39,284 nt of DNA, from NCBI GenBank assembly GCA_913055595.1, contig CAJXLD010000002.1, positions 1-39,284 of the forward strand, read 5' to 3'. A program made the position numbers and the translations under genes. A model generated the notes under the pieces. It saw nothing but the letters and a program-made list of their open reading frames with translations, searched no databases and was not told where the DNA came from. This DNA comes from an uncultured Altererythrobacter sp. (GTDB taxonomy: Bacteria > Pseudomonadota > Alphaproteobacteria > Sphingomonadales > Sphingomonadaceae). Within the stretch, counting starts at the first letter, position 1. Each line of letters begins with the position of its first letter. Shown here piece by piece: positions 1 through 9,827 of the stretch.

Positions 1-2
1 GT

Positions 3-77
3 ACCAAGACTGTCACTGCGCGCTGGCCCAGCGGCATCAAGGACGGCGCCGAATTCCAGATGCCAACGATGAAATAG
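3..77 (+). CDS. C-terminal fragment of a CDS truncated by the window edge (...TKTVTARWPSGIKDGAEFQMPTMK*)
   Basis: Open frame from the first bases to TAG at 75-77; too short for family assignment. Confidence 0.35.
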   Translation, partial: TKTVTARWPSGIKDGAEFQMPTMK

Positions 78-622
78 GCTGGGCGACGAACTTATTTGAG
101 GGGTCGGGACCATTGCCAGCCCCTCATAAGTTTTCGGGGGCCACGATTTCGAAGGGGATTTTGCGTTGCAAAGTGACCGCCGATGTCTCCTGCGGGGTCA
201 CTTCAATAAGGGTCTCAACAAGTAGATTGGATATCGCCTCGATCGGGTGACAGAACGCCGATTATCAGAACCTCTGGAGCCCCTTTCGAGTTTCGAGGCT
301 CATGGCGTGAGAGGTGCGCCGGGTACGTTCGCGGCGCTACGCAGTCACCCTGCTCGCAATGCTCCGTGACGCGGAGGCGGACTGTCGTTTGGTTTTAGAA
401 TTTTGCCGAACGAACCGGGCCGGCCCCTTGCGGCCCCGCCCAAGGCGCTGGCGTGGGGGATCTGGGGTAGGGGCTTCCACAACCTGCCGGGCAACTACGC
501 GCCCCAAAACAGCCATTTGAGGCCTCGAACAGGCAGCCCAAAAGCGGACACGAAATCAGTTGGCCGCGATGAAGGCGGCCGGCTGTGCTGCGCTGATCAG
601 TTAGTCTCGAGAACTGGAGCTA

Positions 623-850
623 TTAGCGATCCTGGGCCTGCGTCACCCGAATGGCGCGCCAGCAGATTTCGGCGATAGCGGCCGCGATAGTGACACCAGC
701 CAGCTTGAGAAACACCGCAAACTCTTGGCCTTCGAGCCACGCCGGACCGCCAACGGAGGCCACCCGAAGACAAAGGGCGCCGAATACAGCCACGATCATG
801 GCCGCAAGAATACACGTCATCAGGAATTCGGATTTCTGGACACGCGGCAA
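623..850 (-). CDS. small membrane protein (hypothetical)
   Basis: 75-aa ORF with two hydrophobic stretches (LMTCILAAMIVAVFGALCL; AVFLKLAGVTIAAAIAEICW); isolated and small. Confidence 0.4.
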   Translation of the reverse strand: MPRVQKSEFLMTCILAAMIVAVFGALCLRVASVGGPAWLEGQEFAVFLKLAGVTIAAAIAEICWRAIRVTQAQDR

Positions 851-1009
851 GACGGACTACTCCAACAGTCCGCTCACTTTGTCATTGGCGGATTGCCGCT
901 CCATCAAATGGATCGCATCAATTTTATCAGTGTTTGCAAGCCATCGTTCAATGCGGCTTGCGAGGGTGGCGCGGGGCTCACAGGACAGAATCGATTGTAG
1001 GAGACTGCC

Positions 1010-1831
1010 TTGAAATACGCGCTGCGTATCGTGGGCCTATTGGCTATTATTTTCGCTCTTTACATCATCGTTGGCGAGCAATTGGTGGGGTCCAGCAGCA
1101 ACGCCTATGTCAATACGCGCCTTGCTACCTTGCGCATGCCTTTGGATGGCACAATTCAGCTATCTACAGCGCCGGTCGGCGGCCGAATTTCTGCCGGCGA
1201 GGTCATCGGCGGTGCAACGCGGCGGCAAAACGACAACAGCGAAATCGCCTGGATTCTCGATGGTCGGCTTCAGGCCGCTGCCGATCTGCGAGCCTATGAG
1301 GCGGATCCCGAGATCTCCCCTGTGGTCCTTGATCAGGCACTTGAGCGTTTGAAGGCATACGAAGAGGCACGCGAGGCAATGCGTGGACAGCAAGTTGCCG
1401 CCAGCTCTACCGCACTGCGTTCGCCGGTCACAGGTGTAATCTGGAGCCTGGCCGCCCATAGCGGGGTGTATCTGCCCATGGGAGAGCCGTACGCGAGAAT
1501 CGCCGACTGCGAGGCGCTATTCGTTCACGCCACGGTCGATCAAAGGCTCTACAACCAGCTGCACCCGGGCGATGTCGCGCAGTTCCGATTTCATGATGGC
1601 GGCGTTGCGGAGATGACGGTCAGCCTGCTCGCCGGCACCGGGCCGCGAACAGTCTATGAAACGCTGGCGGTTAATCCAACCATCCGCCAACTCGAAGGCT
1701 ACGCGGTGTTCCTCGAGAGTGCGTTGCTGGACACTAGCGGCTCTTGCCCAATCGGCAAGACTGGCCGCGTGGTCTTCAGCGAAGGTCCAGCAAACTGGCT
1801 CGGTGAGCTTATCAGCGGGATTGGCCTCTAA
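1010..1831 (+). CDS. HlyD/Alg44-like membrane-fusion (periplasmic adaptor) protein
   Basis: N-terminal TM, then 'LRSPVTGVIWSLAAHSGVYLPMGEPYARIADCEALFVHATVDQRLYNQLHPGDVAQFRF' typical of HlyD-family barrel-sandwich/beta-barrel segments; overlaps the next gene start (TAATG). Confidence 0.75.
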   Translation: MKYALRIVGLLAIIFALYIIVGEQLVGSSSNAYVNTRLATLRMPLDGTIQLSTAPVGGRISAGEVIGGATRRQNDNSEIAWILDGRLQAAADLRAYEADPEISPVVLDQALERLKAYEEAREAMRGQQVAASSTALRSPVTGVIWSLAAHSGVYLPMGEPYARIADCEALFVHATVDQRLYNQLHPGDVAQFRFHDGGVAEMTVSLLAGTGPRTVYETLAVNPTIRQLEGYAVFLESALLDTSGSCPIGKTGRVVFSEGPANWLGELISGIGL

Positions 1832-3801
1832 TGCCAGTCCTGCCCGAATGGCTTGTTGTTCTTGCACCCAGCATCCTGCTGTTGGGTGTGGCTGTGAGTG
1901 TCTTGCCGTTCTTCCGCCGCGAATTTGCTCCGGTTCGCATAGTTGTCGCGATTGCCGCTATTGGGTTCAGTCTTCGCTATCTGTTCTGGCGCATGACGGA
2001 GACCTTGGCAGACCCCGGGTGGACACTCGATGCGTTCGCCAGTTGGTCGTTCTTTGCCATCGAGGCGGGCACGGTTGTTTCGAGCATTTCCGCCTTCATC
2101 CTTCTTTCGCGGCACCGTAACCGCACACCCGATGTCGACGCATTGTTGGCCAGCTCTACAGCACCTACGGAAGAAGCGGCCGTCTTCATTGCCACTTACA
2201 ATGAGGAATGGGCGGTCCTCGAGCGGACGATCATTGGTGCGATGGCTTGCGATCATCCCAACAAGACCATTTATGTTCTCGATGACGGCCGGCGTGAATG
2301 GCTGGCGGAGGCTTGCCGCAAGGCTGGGGTCATTCACATCACGCGGCCGGACAACCGGGATAGCAAGGCCGGCAACATCAACCATGCCCTTGGCATGCTA
2401 CGAGCCGGAGGTCGTCCGCCGGCCTTTGTCGCCGTATTGGATGCGGATTTCGTGCCCCATCGCGATTTTCTGCGACGAGGCCTAGCGCTGTTTGCAGATG
2501 AAAAGGTCGGATTGGTCCAGACGCCTCAGCACTTCTTTAATCCCGACCCTATCCAGCACAATCTGGGCATCAGCCGGTCCTATCCCGACGAGCAGCGCTT
2601 CTTTTTCGACTATATGCAGCCCTCGCGAGACGCCTGGGGGCTGGCCGTCTGCTGTGGCACCTCCTCGATCGTGCGCTGGGCTGCACTCGAGGAAATCGGC
2701 GACTTCCCAACCGCAAGCGTGACCGAAGACTATCTGTTAACCTCCACTCTCGCATTGCATGGATACTCCACGGTCTATCTCAATGAGCCTTTGAGCGAAG
2801 GCCTCGCACCAGAAGGCCTCAAGGAATACATCACGCAACGGGCACGCTGGTGTCTTGGGCTGATGCAAATCGTGCATAGCCGCGCCGGCCCATTCAGCCG
2901 CGAGAAGCTGCGCTGGCGGGACCGCTGGAGCATTCTGGATTCGGCAGCTTACTGGCTGACCACGTTCCCATTCCGTCTGGCCTGCATTCTGTTTCCGCTG
3001 CTCTACTGGTATTTCGGCGCCATCGTGGTGGACGCCAGAATGACCGACATCATCTACTATTTCTTGCCCTACTATCTGGCGACAATGATTTTCCTGAACT
3101 TCGTCTCGGTGGGCATGTTCGTCCCTATCGTCAACGACATCAGCCAATTGGTTGGCGCCTGGGATATCACCCGCGCCGCCGTAACCGGCTTGGTTAGGCC
3201 ACGGGGCCACGCATTCAAGGTAACCATGAAGGGCGGAGCCCGAGGGGGTATCGTCGTGCAATGGACCATCATGCGGCGCTTCATTCTTCTCTTTGCTTTG
3301 ACGGTGTTTGGGCTTTTGATCGGCCTGGTCTCAAATGAACTGTTTGATGCGCGCGCCGGAGAGGGGAAAGCGGTTATCCTGTTTTGGACCCTCTACAATC
3401 TCTTCGTTCTGGCCGGCACCATGCTGGTCTGCGTGGAACTACCCAGAACCTCTTCGATCCTCCGCATGCGGCCCGAACGCGTGCTTGTTAAAGCCGGCGA
3501 CCGAGAATGGAACACGTGGCTTGAAGACATCCATCACGAAGCTGTTCGCTTGCGCGGCTTGTCGCTACCCCTGGACACTGAATTCCAAATGAGCGTTGCC
3601 GGTGTGGGGCAATTCGGTGCGCGCGTCAGGCAGTCTCTTGGCGCAACGGTGGAGGCCGATATCTCGATGACCGCCGATCAGCGCGAACTTCTGGTTGAAA
3701 AGCTGCATACGCAAAGCGGAGCGCCTGGCACAGGTGCGGTGACAATGGCGGGTCTGGGGGCAGGAGTGCTCAGGCGCGTCATCGCGGGAACGATCCGATA
3801 G
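1831..3801 (+). CDS. family 2 glycosyltransferase, cellulose-synthase-like membrane protein
   Basis: Motifs DDGRR, DADF, TEDYLLT and QRARW (D,D,D,QxxRW) plus multiple C-terminal TM helices. Confidence 0.9.
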   Translation: MPVLPEWLVVLAPSILLLGVAVSVLPFFRREFAPVRIVVAIAAIGFSLRYLFWRMTETLADPGWTLDAFASWSFFAIEAGTVVSSISAFILLSRHRNRTPDVDALLASSTAPTEEAAVFIATYNEEWAVLERTIIGAMACDHPNKTIYVLDDGRREWLAEACRKAGVIHITRPDNRDSKAGNINHALGMLRAGGRPPAFVAVLDADFVPHRDFLRRGLALFADEKVGLVQTPQHFFNPDPIQHNLGISRSYPDEQRFFFDYMQPSRDAWGLAVCCGTSSIVRWAALEEIGDFPTASVTEDYLLTSTLALHGYSTVYLNEPLSEGLAPEGLKEYITQRARWCLGLMQIVHSRAGPFSREKLRWRDRWSILDSAAYWLTTFPFRLACILFPLLYWYFGAIVVDARMTDIIYYFLPYYLATMIFLNFVSVGMFVPIVNDISQLVGAWDITRAAVTGLVRPRGHAFKVTMKGGARGGIVVQWTIMRRFILLFALTVFGLLIGLVSNELFDARAGEGKAVILFWTLYNLFVLAGTMLVCVELPRTSSILRMRPERVLVKAGDREWNTWLEDIHHEAVRLRGLSLPLDTEFQMSVAGVGQFGARVRQSLGATVEADISMTADQRELLVEKLHTQSGAPGTGAVTMAGLGAGVLRRVIAGTIR

Positions 3802-3806
3802 CCAAG

Positions 3807-4886
3807 TCAGCGCCGGTCAGTGGCCCCATCCGACTGCAGGCGTGCGAGAACCTCTGATAGCGTCTGGACTTCCTTGAAGCGCCGGTGTTCGCGGACATAG
3901 TCGGTTGGCTCCCCCTTGACCTGCGCCAACAAAGCGCCAGCGATGCGGCGCAGGGGTCGGATAATGCCTCCCGAAATCAATGCGAAGGCTGTTGCGATAC
4001 ATACAGTAGCGAGCACAGCACCCAAGACCAGCTGCGTTTGGAAGCGCTTTTGGGGGCCAGAAAGCACGGTTGGATCGAGGCGCGCGACGAGGCTCCATCC
4101 AAATGAGGGGAGTGACGCGTAGGTCAGGTCCGGCACTGTGAAGGATTGGTACTCCAGCCCATCCGGCCAGGTTTCTTCAAACACTGCACGGACACCTCTT
4201 CGCGCGGCCAGAATGGAGTTCATGTCTGCTGTCCGCTCGTCAAAGGCTGCTGTGGAAAGAACGATCGTACCCTCACGGTTGACGATAAACACGTCGAGTT
4301 CGAGCAGTTGCGCAGCCTCCTCAACTAGCGTTCTCACCCAGCGCCAGTTTACATGTGCGCCGAGCACACCGATGACTTCGCCGTCCGCATTGCGGATTGG
4401 AGCGGAAAAATCGACAAAACGGAGCGGTTCATCGCCTTCCGACTGCATCAATCGAGCAAGAAGGACCGCTTCGTGCACGTCACCCGCGAACGGGGCGACC
4501 AGACCTTGTTGAAACCAAGGTCGTTGCGCAACATTTTCACCCCGCAGCATGCCTCGGCTACTGGCCAGAACCGTGCCATCTGCCGCGGCCACCCCAAGCC
4601 AAGACAACTTTTCGTCCGTGCTGCCCATGGAGTCTACACGTTGCTGCAGTGCATCGAAGTCGCGCAGGTCCCGGATGCTTGCCGCAGACCTTTCAATCCG
4701 CCCCCACTCTTCGTAGAGACTGCGCGTTAAAAAGGCTCCAAGCGCCTGCGATCTGATCCTGACGGCCGTTTCGGCAGTCTCCGATCGATAGGTGCTGAGG
4801 TTTGCTGCTGCCGCAAGGGTCAGAGCTGTAAGCGCCAGAGCCGACAATAGGCCGACGACTAGGGTAAGCAATGTGCGCAGCTGCAT
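3807..4886 (-). CDS. Cache-type sensor with C-terminal HAMP-like segment, no output domain
   Basis: N-terminal TM, extracytoplasmic region with 'WLGVAAADGTVLASSRGMLRGENVAQRPWFQQGL' and 'GVLGAHVNWRWVRTLVEEA', second TM, then HAMP-like 'IIRPLRRIAGALLAQVKG'; ORF extends to 5015 but MQLRTLL (4886) is the likely start. Confidence 0.7.
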   Translation of the reverse strand: MQLRTLLTLVVGLLSALALTALTLAAAANLSTYRSETAETAVRIRSQALGAFLTRSLYEEWGRIERSAASIRDLRDFDALQQRVDSMGSTDEKLSWLGVAAADGTVLASSRGMLRGENVAQRPWFQQGLVAPFAGDVHEAVLLARLMQSEGDEPLRFVDFSAPIRNADGEVIGVLGAHVNWRWVRTLVEEAAQLLELDVFIVNREGTIVLSTAAFDERTADMNSILAARRGVRAVFEETWPDGLEYQSFTVPDLTYASLPSFGWSLVARLDPTVLSGPQKRFQTQLVLGAVLATVCIATAFALISGGIIRPLRRIAGALLAQVKGEPTDYVREHRRFKEVQTLSEVLARLQSDGATDRR

Positions 4887-5170
4887 CGGCGATTCTCCTT
4901 CGACATCAAGGCAGTGTCTCAATCGAACCCGACAGGAAAAAGGGCGCAGACCTCGCTTGGTTAGGAAATGGTGAAGGGCATTTGGCGCGTCTGTTAGGCG
5001 CCCCATTCCGGCCATTCAGGCATGAAACGGCACTTCAATAAGCAGACATTTACGACAAGGCTTACTAACGTTGGTAGTCGCCAAGCATGGACCATGCAAT
5101 TCGCGACATCACGAAGAGGACATAGCTGCTAAGCAAGCCTCACGCGTACTGTCGCGTCACTAAGAGAGGA

Positions 5171-8100
5171 TCACCGACTGCGGTACTTTTCTTCTAGGGA
5201 CCGAAGCAAATCCATGGCCCCGGATTTATTCGCGAACTCTACCGTTCCCCACGTCGCCTTGAGAAGCTCGAAAAATTTCGGCAGGCTTTTCAAGTCGCTA
5301 TTAATCACTTCTTCGATCCTTCTTTCAAAGGCTGCTGGCGTAGTGAGAAGAAAGCGCTGACTAACAAGCACCTCTGTCCACCTCTCCACCATCCAATTTG
5401 CGGCCTTTTCTCCTAGCGCCCTCAATTCGTTCACCCCATCGAGCAACTGAACAACACTGAGCCCGAGTATCCAGATTTGCGCAGGGGTTAGTCGGCCCGT
5501 CCCTGATAGCTCCTCTTTTGCCGCAGTTAGCAAACTTGCCAACTGAGAGTTGAAACCATCATCTCCTTGGCCAGCGAGAAGAGTTAGACGAAAGTCTTTA
5601 TCGGCTGGGGGTAGGTCGGATTTGTTCAATCTCTCCAACGCGCCATCAAACGAATTGGCATTGCCCTCGAGGATACACGACGTCAGGAATGCGAGAAAGT
5701 AAAGCTGCCCCATACTTTCGACCGCAGGCCTAGAGTTTGGGTCTAGTGGCGGTATTCGCCCTTTCGTGGGATTGAGTGGATCGAAGGAGGCCGCAATTCC
5801 ACCCCTCGCCATCATATAGGCAAACCAGGCGAGTTGCCTTTGTAGAGAATCGAAGAACTTGATCTCATCCCCGTTTAATATTGCTCTAGTCAGCAGCGCA
5901 GGGATCAGCAGTGTCTGCCCCTCGATGCTCGTTCCATCAACTAAATCGTCCTCTATGGAGTCGGCGATGCCAACGTTAACGCCGCTTAGACATTCGACTT
6001 TTGCCAACATATATCGGCCCATGTCGACCGGGGATCTGGCATGCTCGCCAATATCTTTGTGCGGGTCGGGATTGCTTACACAGCCGGGATAAATCTCAGG
6101 CGGCTGTCCATTCGCGACGGCTCGCCGGTCTCCGGTGACCTCCTGGTCAAGCCAAAGCAGAATGTGATGGCCCACTGCTCTGCAGTGCGCCGCCCTAAGC
6201 GATGATTTTGGGTCAACTGTTTCTAGCTCTGCAAGGAATGCAGACAAGTTGGTCAAGCAGGTCGCTCTATCGCCATTGTGCCAAGCCGCAAGGGCCGCAT
6301 CGGCCCCGAGTCCTACGGCCATCGGCCTCATATCGGGCAGCAGAGATTCGAAGGCGGCGTTGCGCGCATACAGATAGTAAGTGCGTGCGGTTTCAAAGTC
6401 GCCCTGCTTTTCAGCACTTATGGCGGCATCTCGCCCCAGGAACGCCCTTTCAACAGAACTTGTGATTTCGTTCTGTTCGATGAGATTTTTCGAGAGACTT
6501 AAGCTGTCAAAGTGCTCTCCAGCTCGGTAATGCACCTTTGCTTTAGCTCGAACCAGCTCAGAGTTCGTTTCTCCGTAAAGTCTGAAGCCTTCTTCGAGAA
6601 TGGCAAGGGCCCTTTCTCGATCTTGTCCGTACTCATCCGCGATGACGGCTGCAAATTTCCTGCAAGCTGCTGGGATAGAAGGTACTCCCCAACCTGACGC
6701 CTCCTTTTCCAAATCGAGTAGCAGTTCAACATGCTTATCTGCACGAATGGTACCTGCCGCGTGCTCCGCAAGCCACGCTCCCCGGATGATCATATCCGGT
6801 TCGAACTCGGTATGAGCTAATGGCTGCAATAAATCGGCCCGCAGTGTCGGCGAACACATAGACAGGAACGAGAAGATAGAACGAAGTTGGTCAAGCTCCC
6901 CGATGCCTTGTACCTGCATGAAGAATGCGAGGCCTATGACAGTGACACCTCCTGGCCTTAGAAAATCAGTATCCGCCTCCCCTTCTTTTGCCATAAGCTC
7001 TTCCGTAGCTGGCAATAGGTCAGCCAACCTCTTGAGAATGTTTTCAAATTGGGGAATCGAGGTTTTGGAACCAGAACCATCGGCAAGGAGCTTAACGTAA
7101 ACTAGGGCTTCAAGTGACTTGGTTCCTAACGTGTCGCCAAGCTCGCCGATGTCTCGAACTATTGCATCGAACAGTTGAGGAATGGCCGCAAGGTCACCTC
7201 TTCCCTTTGCAAGTAGTAGCTGAGCGCCTCGAATGATGGCGTTGACCTGTCCAGATTCAGGCCAAATTACTTCGTCGGTACGCAAGTATTGCAGGGCCAT
7301 CATATGGTTGGATAATAGCGGCAACTCCTTTTCAGACGAGGTGATAACGGCCAACGCAATCTTCGTCATCACGCCGCTGTTGCGTGAGATGAGCGCAGAC
7401 ACAGCCGCCGTGCTTATTGCTCTCACGTCGAAGGTGCGCCCTCGGGTAAGATGGACAGCAATCGAGGAATGGACATCCCGCTGCCGATCTGCACTTAGTG
7501 AATTGTGCCCTAGTCCAGACAGAAGCGGCGACAATTGAAAGTGGGTGGCATCCACTTGGTCAACCCACGGACCAACCAGATCATCTAGCACCAATCCCGC
7601 TTGCGCTATTGGCGGCGGGGTGTCGGCAATGGCCAACACAGAGGCTCGATCAAACGCACCCGCGTAAAGCGACAACCGCTCCAAGAGAGACAAAGACGCC
7701 GGAGCAAGCTCACGTAGCAGGCGTTTACGGCTATCTACACGCACCTCTTCCACGGCTGGATTGTTTCCCAACAGCTTCTGAAGGTCGGCGAAATCACCAA
7801 GGGGCCAACCGCGTGTTCGCAGATTCCTGACCAGTGCCTCCGAGAGTTGCGGATGGCCACCGCCAGATCCTGTATACACGTACTTAGTCCAGATAAGCGG
7901 GTCACCGCCTTGTGCAGATATCAGTTCAGCAATTTCCGTCTCATCGAAGGTGGGCACGACGATTGAGCTCTCGGCCTCTATTCCAATGGCAAAAGCTACC
8001 TTGGATGGAGGAGGGGTGGATGCTGTGAAGATGAGCAGAACATCAAGGCGATTAGCGGCGCTGGCCAATAGCTGCAACGCATCCAACGTATCCTGCTCTC

Positions 8101-9250
8101 TGACCGCATCTAGGTCATCAACGACCAGGCCATCGATCCCCGATGCGGAAAGAGTGTTAGAGGCCAGCTCGAGTGAACTCGCCGTTTGTCCCTCATTGAA
8201 GTTCCGGAGGCTGATCGCTGCCCACTTACCGCCGCACCGGTTAGCGACGAGACGAGACAACATGGTTTTGCCCATGCCGGTTGCCGCTGAGAGCCAAAGA
8301 GCGCCCTTCACCCCGAGGATGCTTAGGCCTCGCTCTGCTATTGCTCCCCTAGGAAGGACGTTTGGCGGCAGGTCAGGAATGACTCGCAATGTTTTATCGT
8401 CACTGACAGAGACACCGCCGCCCAAGTAGCCGAGGGCCTTGCTGAGTAGACGCTCGTAATCGTCCTGCCGCACGGTGACGTGAGTAACTTGTTCGATGAG
8501 CTTATTGAAATCGAGAACAGTTAAAACACGCTGGCCGAGAGCCGCGCTTGTCTCCAGCAGTTTCCGCAGCACCAGAGCCTCAAAAGCGTCTAGTTGAGTT
8601 AGGCGCCCGCCATTTTCCTGAAGCACTCGACCTAATGCGTTGGATAGATCACGACGGAGGACCTCACTCGACGGTTCACCGCAATCAAAGTGTATTCGTC
8701 GCAGTACCTTCGTACGAAACTCACGGTCACTAAGCTCAGCTATTGCGTCCTTTGTCGCCTTGGATACCCCTGAGCGAGCTAGTACTGCGCGGAGCTCAGA
8801 GAGATCGCCAGATTTTGCCAAGGAGCGCCAGGCTTTAAGGGTCGGCTGCCCACCTACGCGATCCTCAATTCTCCGTTCTAGTCCTATGTCGGAGGTCGTC
8901 AGGAAACGTACATGCACCTCACTCTTGGAATTCGCGTCTGCAAGTTGAAAAAGAGATTCAATCGCTTTGACGACACCACTATCGTTTATCGTGATATTTG
9001 CTGCTGTGCGCTTCACTTGCACGCCAGTCAGCACCGATTCCGCTAGAGTCGCATAGTCTTCCGCGACCTCAAGAAACAGAAGGTGGTCCCCTTTGAGATC
9101 AACCCAAGCAAATGCACTCTGGTACAACTGATATATGTAGCCGCCAAGTGCGTCGATGGCCTCGCGAGATTGGTCACCCACTATCCGGCGTTTGTCTTCG
9201 ATCAAACCACCAGGCTCCCTCTCAGCTGGAAAGAACCCTGTGAGGTTCAT
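5171..9250 (-). CDS. DUF4297/Cap4-like nuclease - P-loop NTPase - helical repeat protein (AVAST/STAND-like defence candidate)
   Basis: 1359 aa; N-term 'GGYIYQLYQSAFAWVDLKGDHLLFLEVAEDYA...GVQVKRTAANITINDSGVVKAIESLFQL' (PD-(D/E)xK-like E..ED..QVK); Walker A 'AATGMGKT', Walker B 'GLVVDDLDAV'; C-term helical, TPR-like. Confidence 0.75.
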   Translation of the reverse strand: MNLTGFFPAEREPGGLIEDKRRIVGDQSREAIDALGGYIYQLYQSAFAWVDLKGDHLLFLEVAEDYATLAESVLTGVQVKRTAANITINDSGVVKAIESLFQLADANSKSEVHVRFLTTSDIGLERRIEDRVGGQPTLKAWRSLAKSGDLSELRAVLARSGVSKATKDAIAELSDREFRTKVLRRIHFDCGEPSSEVLRRDLSNALGRVLQENGGRLTQLDAFEALVLRKLLETSAALGQRVLTVLDFNKLIEQVTHVTVRQDDYERLLSKALGYLGGGVSVSDDKTLRVIPDLPPNVLPRGAIAERGLSILGVKGALWLSAATGMGKTMLSRLVANRCGGKWAAISLRNFNEGQTASSLELASNTLSASGIDGLVVDDLDAVREQDTLDALQLLASAANRLDVLLIFTASTPPPSKVAFAIGIEAESSIVVPTFDETEIAELISAQGGDPLIWTKYVYTGSGGGHPQLSEALVRNLRTRGWPLGDFADLQKLLGNNPAVEEVRVDSRKRLLRELAPASLSLLERLSLYAGAFDRASVLAIADTPPPIAQAGLVLDDLVGPWVDQVDATHFQLSPLLSGLGHNSLSADRQRDVHSSIAVHLTRGRTFDVRAISTAAVSALISRNSGVMTKIALAVITSSEKELPLLSNHMMALQYLRTDEVIWPESGQVNAIIRGAQLLLAKGRGDLAAIPQLFDAIVRDIGELGDTLGTKSLEALVYVKLLADGSGSKTSIPQFENILKRLADLLPATEELMAKEGEADTDFLRPGGVTVIGLAFFMQVQGIGELDQLRSIFSFLSMCSPTLRADLLQPLAHTEFEPDMIIRGAWLAEHAAGTIRADKHVELLLDLEKEASGWGVPSIPAACRKFAAVIADEYGQDRERALAILEEGFRLYGETNSELVRAKAKVHYRAGEHFDSLSLSKNLIEQNEITSSVERAFLGRDAAISAEKQGDFETARTYYLYARNAAFESLLPDMRPMAVGLGADAALAAWHNGDRATCLTNLSAFLAELETVDPKSSLRAAHCRAVGHHILLWLDQEVTGDRRAVANGQPPEIYPGCVSNPDPHKDIGEHARSPVDMGRYMLAKVECLSGVNVGIADSIEDDLVDGTSIEGQTLLIPALLTRAILNGDEIKFFDSLQRQLAWFAYMMARGGIAASFDPLNPTKGRIPPLDPNSRPAVESMGQLYFLAFLTSCILEGNANSFDGALERLNKSDLPPADKDFRLTLLAGQGDDGFNSQLASLLTAAKEELSGTGRLTPAQIWILGLSVVQLLDGVNELRALGEKAANWMVERWTEVLVSQRFLLTTPAAFERRIEEVINSDLKSLPKFFELLKATWGTVEFANKSGAMDLLRSLEEKYRSR

Positions 9251-9827
9251 GATCGACAGTTGCGCAATCCCTGAAGCAGACTGCTACTGATCCATACCGA
9301 ACAAATTATAAGACACAAGCATGTTGATCCATCCGAAATGCCAGGATGACGGCAATCATCATTGGCGCGCCCAGAGGGCGCTACTGGGCCCACCTTCTCT
9401 CTCAAACATCTGACACACCTTCGGCGGCATGTTTGGCCCTGTGCCTTCGGTCACGCTTAGTCAGGCCTGTTCCACCTTCGCATGGTTCTAAGAACAGCGG
9501 TCCATCACCGACTCATTCAATGAGGTCTGATTTTGGCCCCAGACGAACATTAATCGGCTTCCCGGGCAATGGCTGCTTCCATGGTGCGGCGACTCAAACC
9601 TGCCATTCCGCAAGCGGCCCCCTTATGGTCATTAGCCGAGCTCGGTGGAAAGGCAGATTAGGGGCCGTTTCCCGACCGTCCAGTTTTGGACGACGAGAGC
9701 CAAAAGCCGCCGTTACAGTCACGCGATGTTACCGGCCCCTCACGATTGCATTTTGGTCATGTTAAGTGCCTAGCTTGGAAAGCGAACATCTGCGTCGTTT
9801 CGGGCCCAGAAGCCGGCACCGAGGCGA

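Noticed and set aside
2737-3261. 174-aa minus-strand ORF
   Set aside because: Antisense to the GT2 gene
9305-9310. TATAAT on the minus strand upstream of the 1359-aa gene
   Set aside because: Perfect -10 hexamer but no convincing -35 at 16-18 bp; not enough to call a promoter
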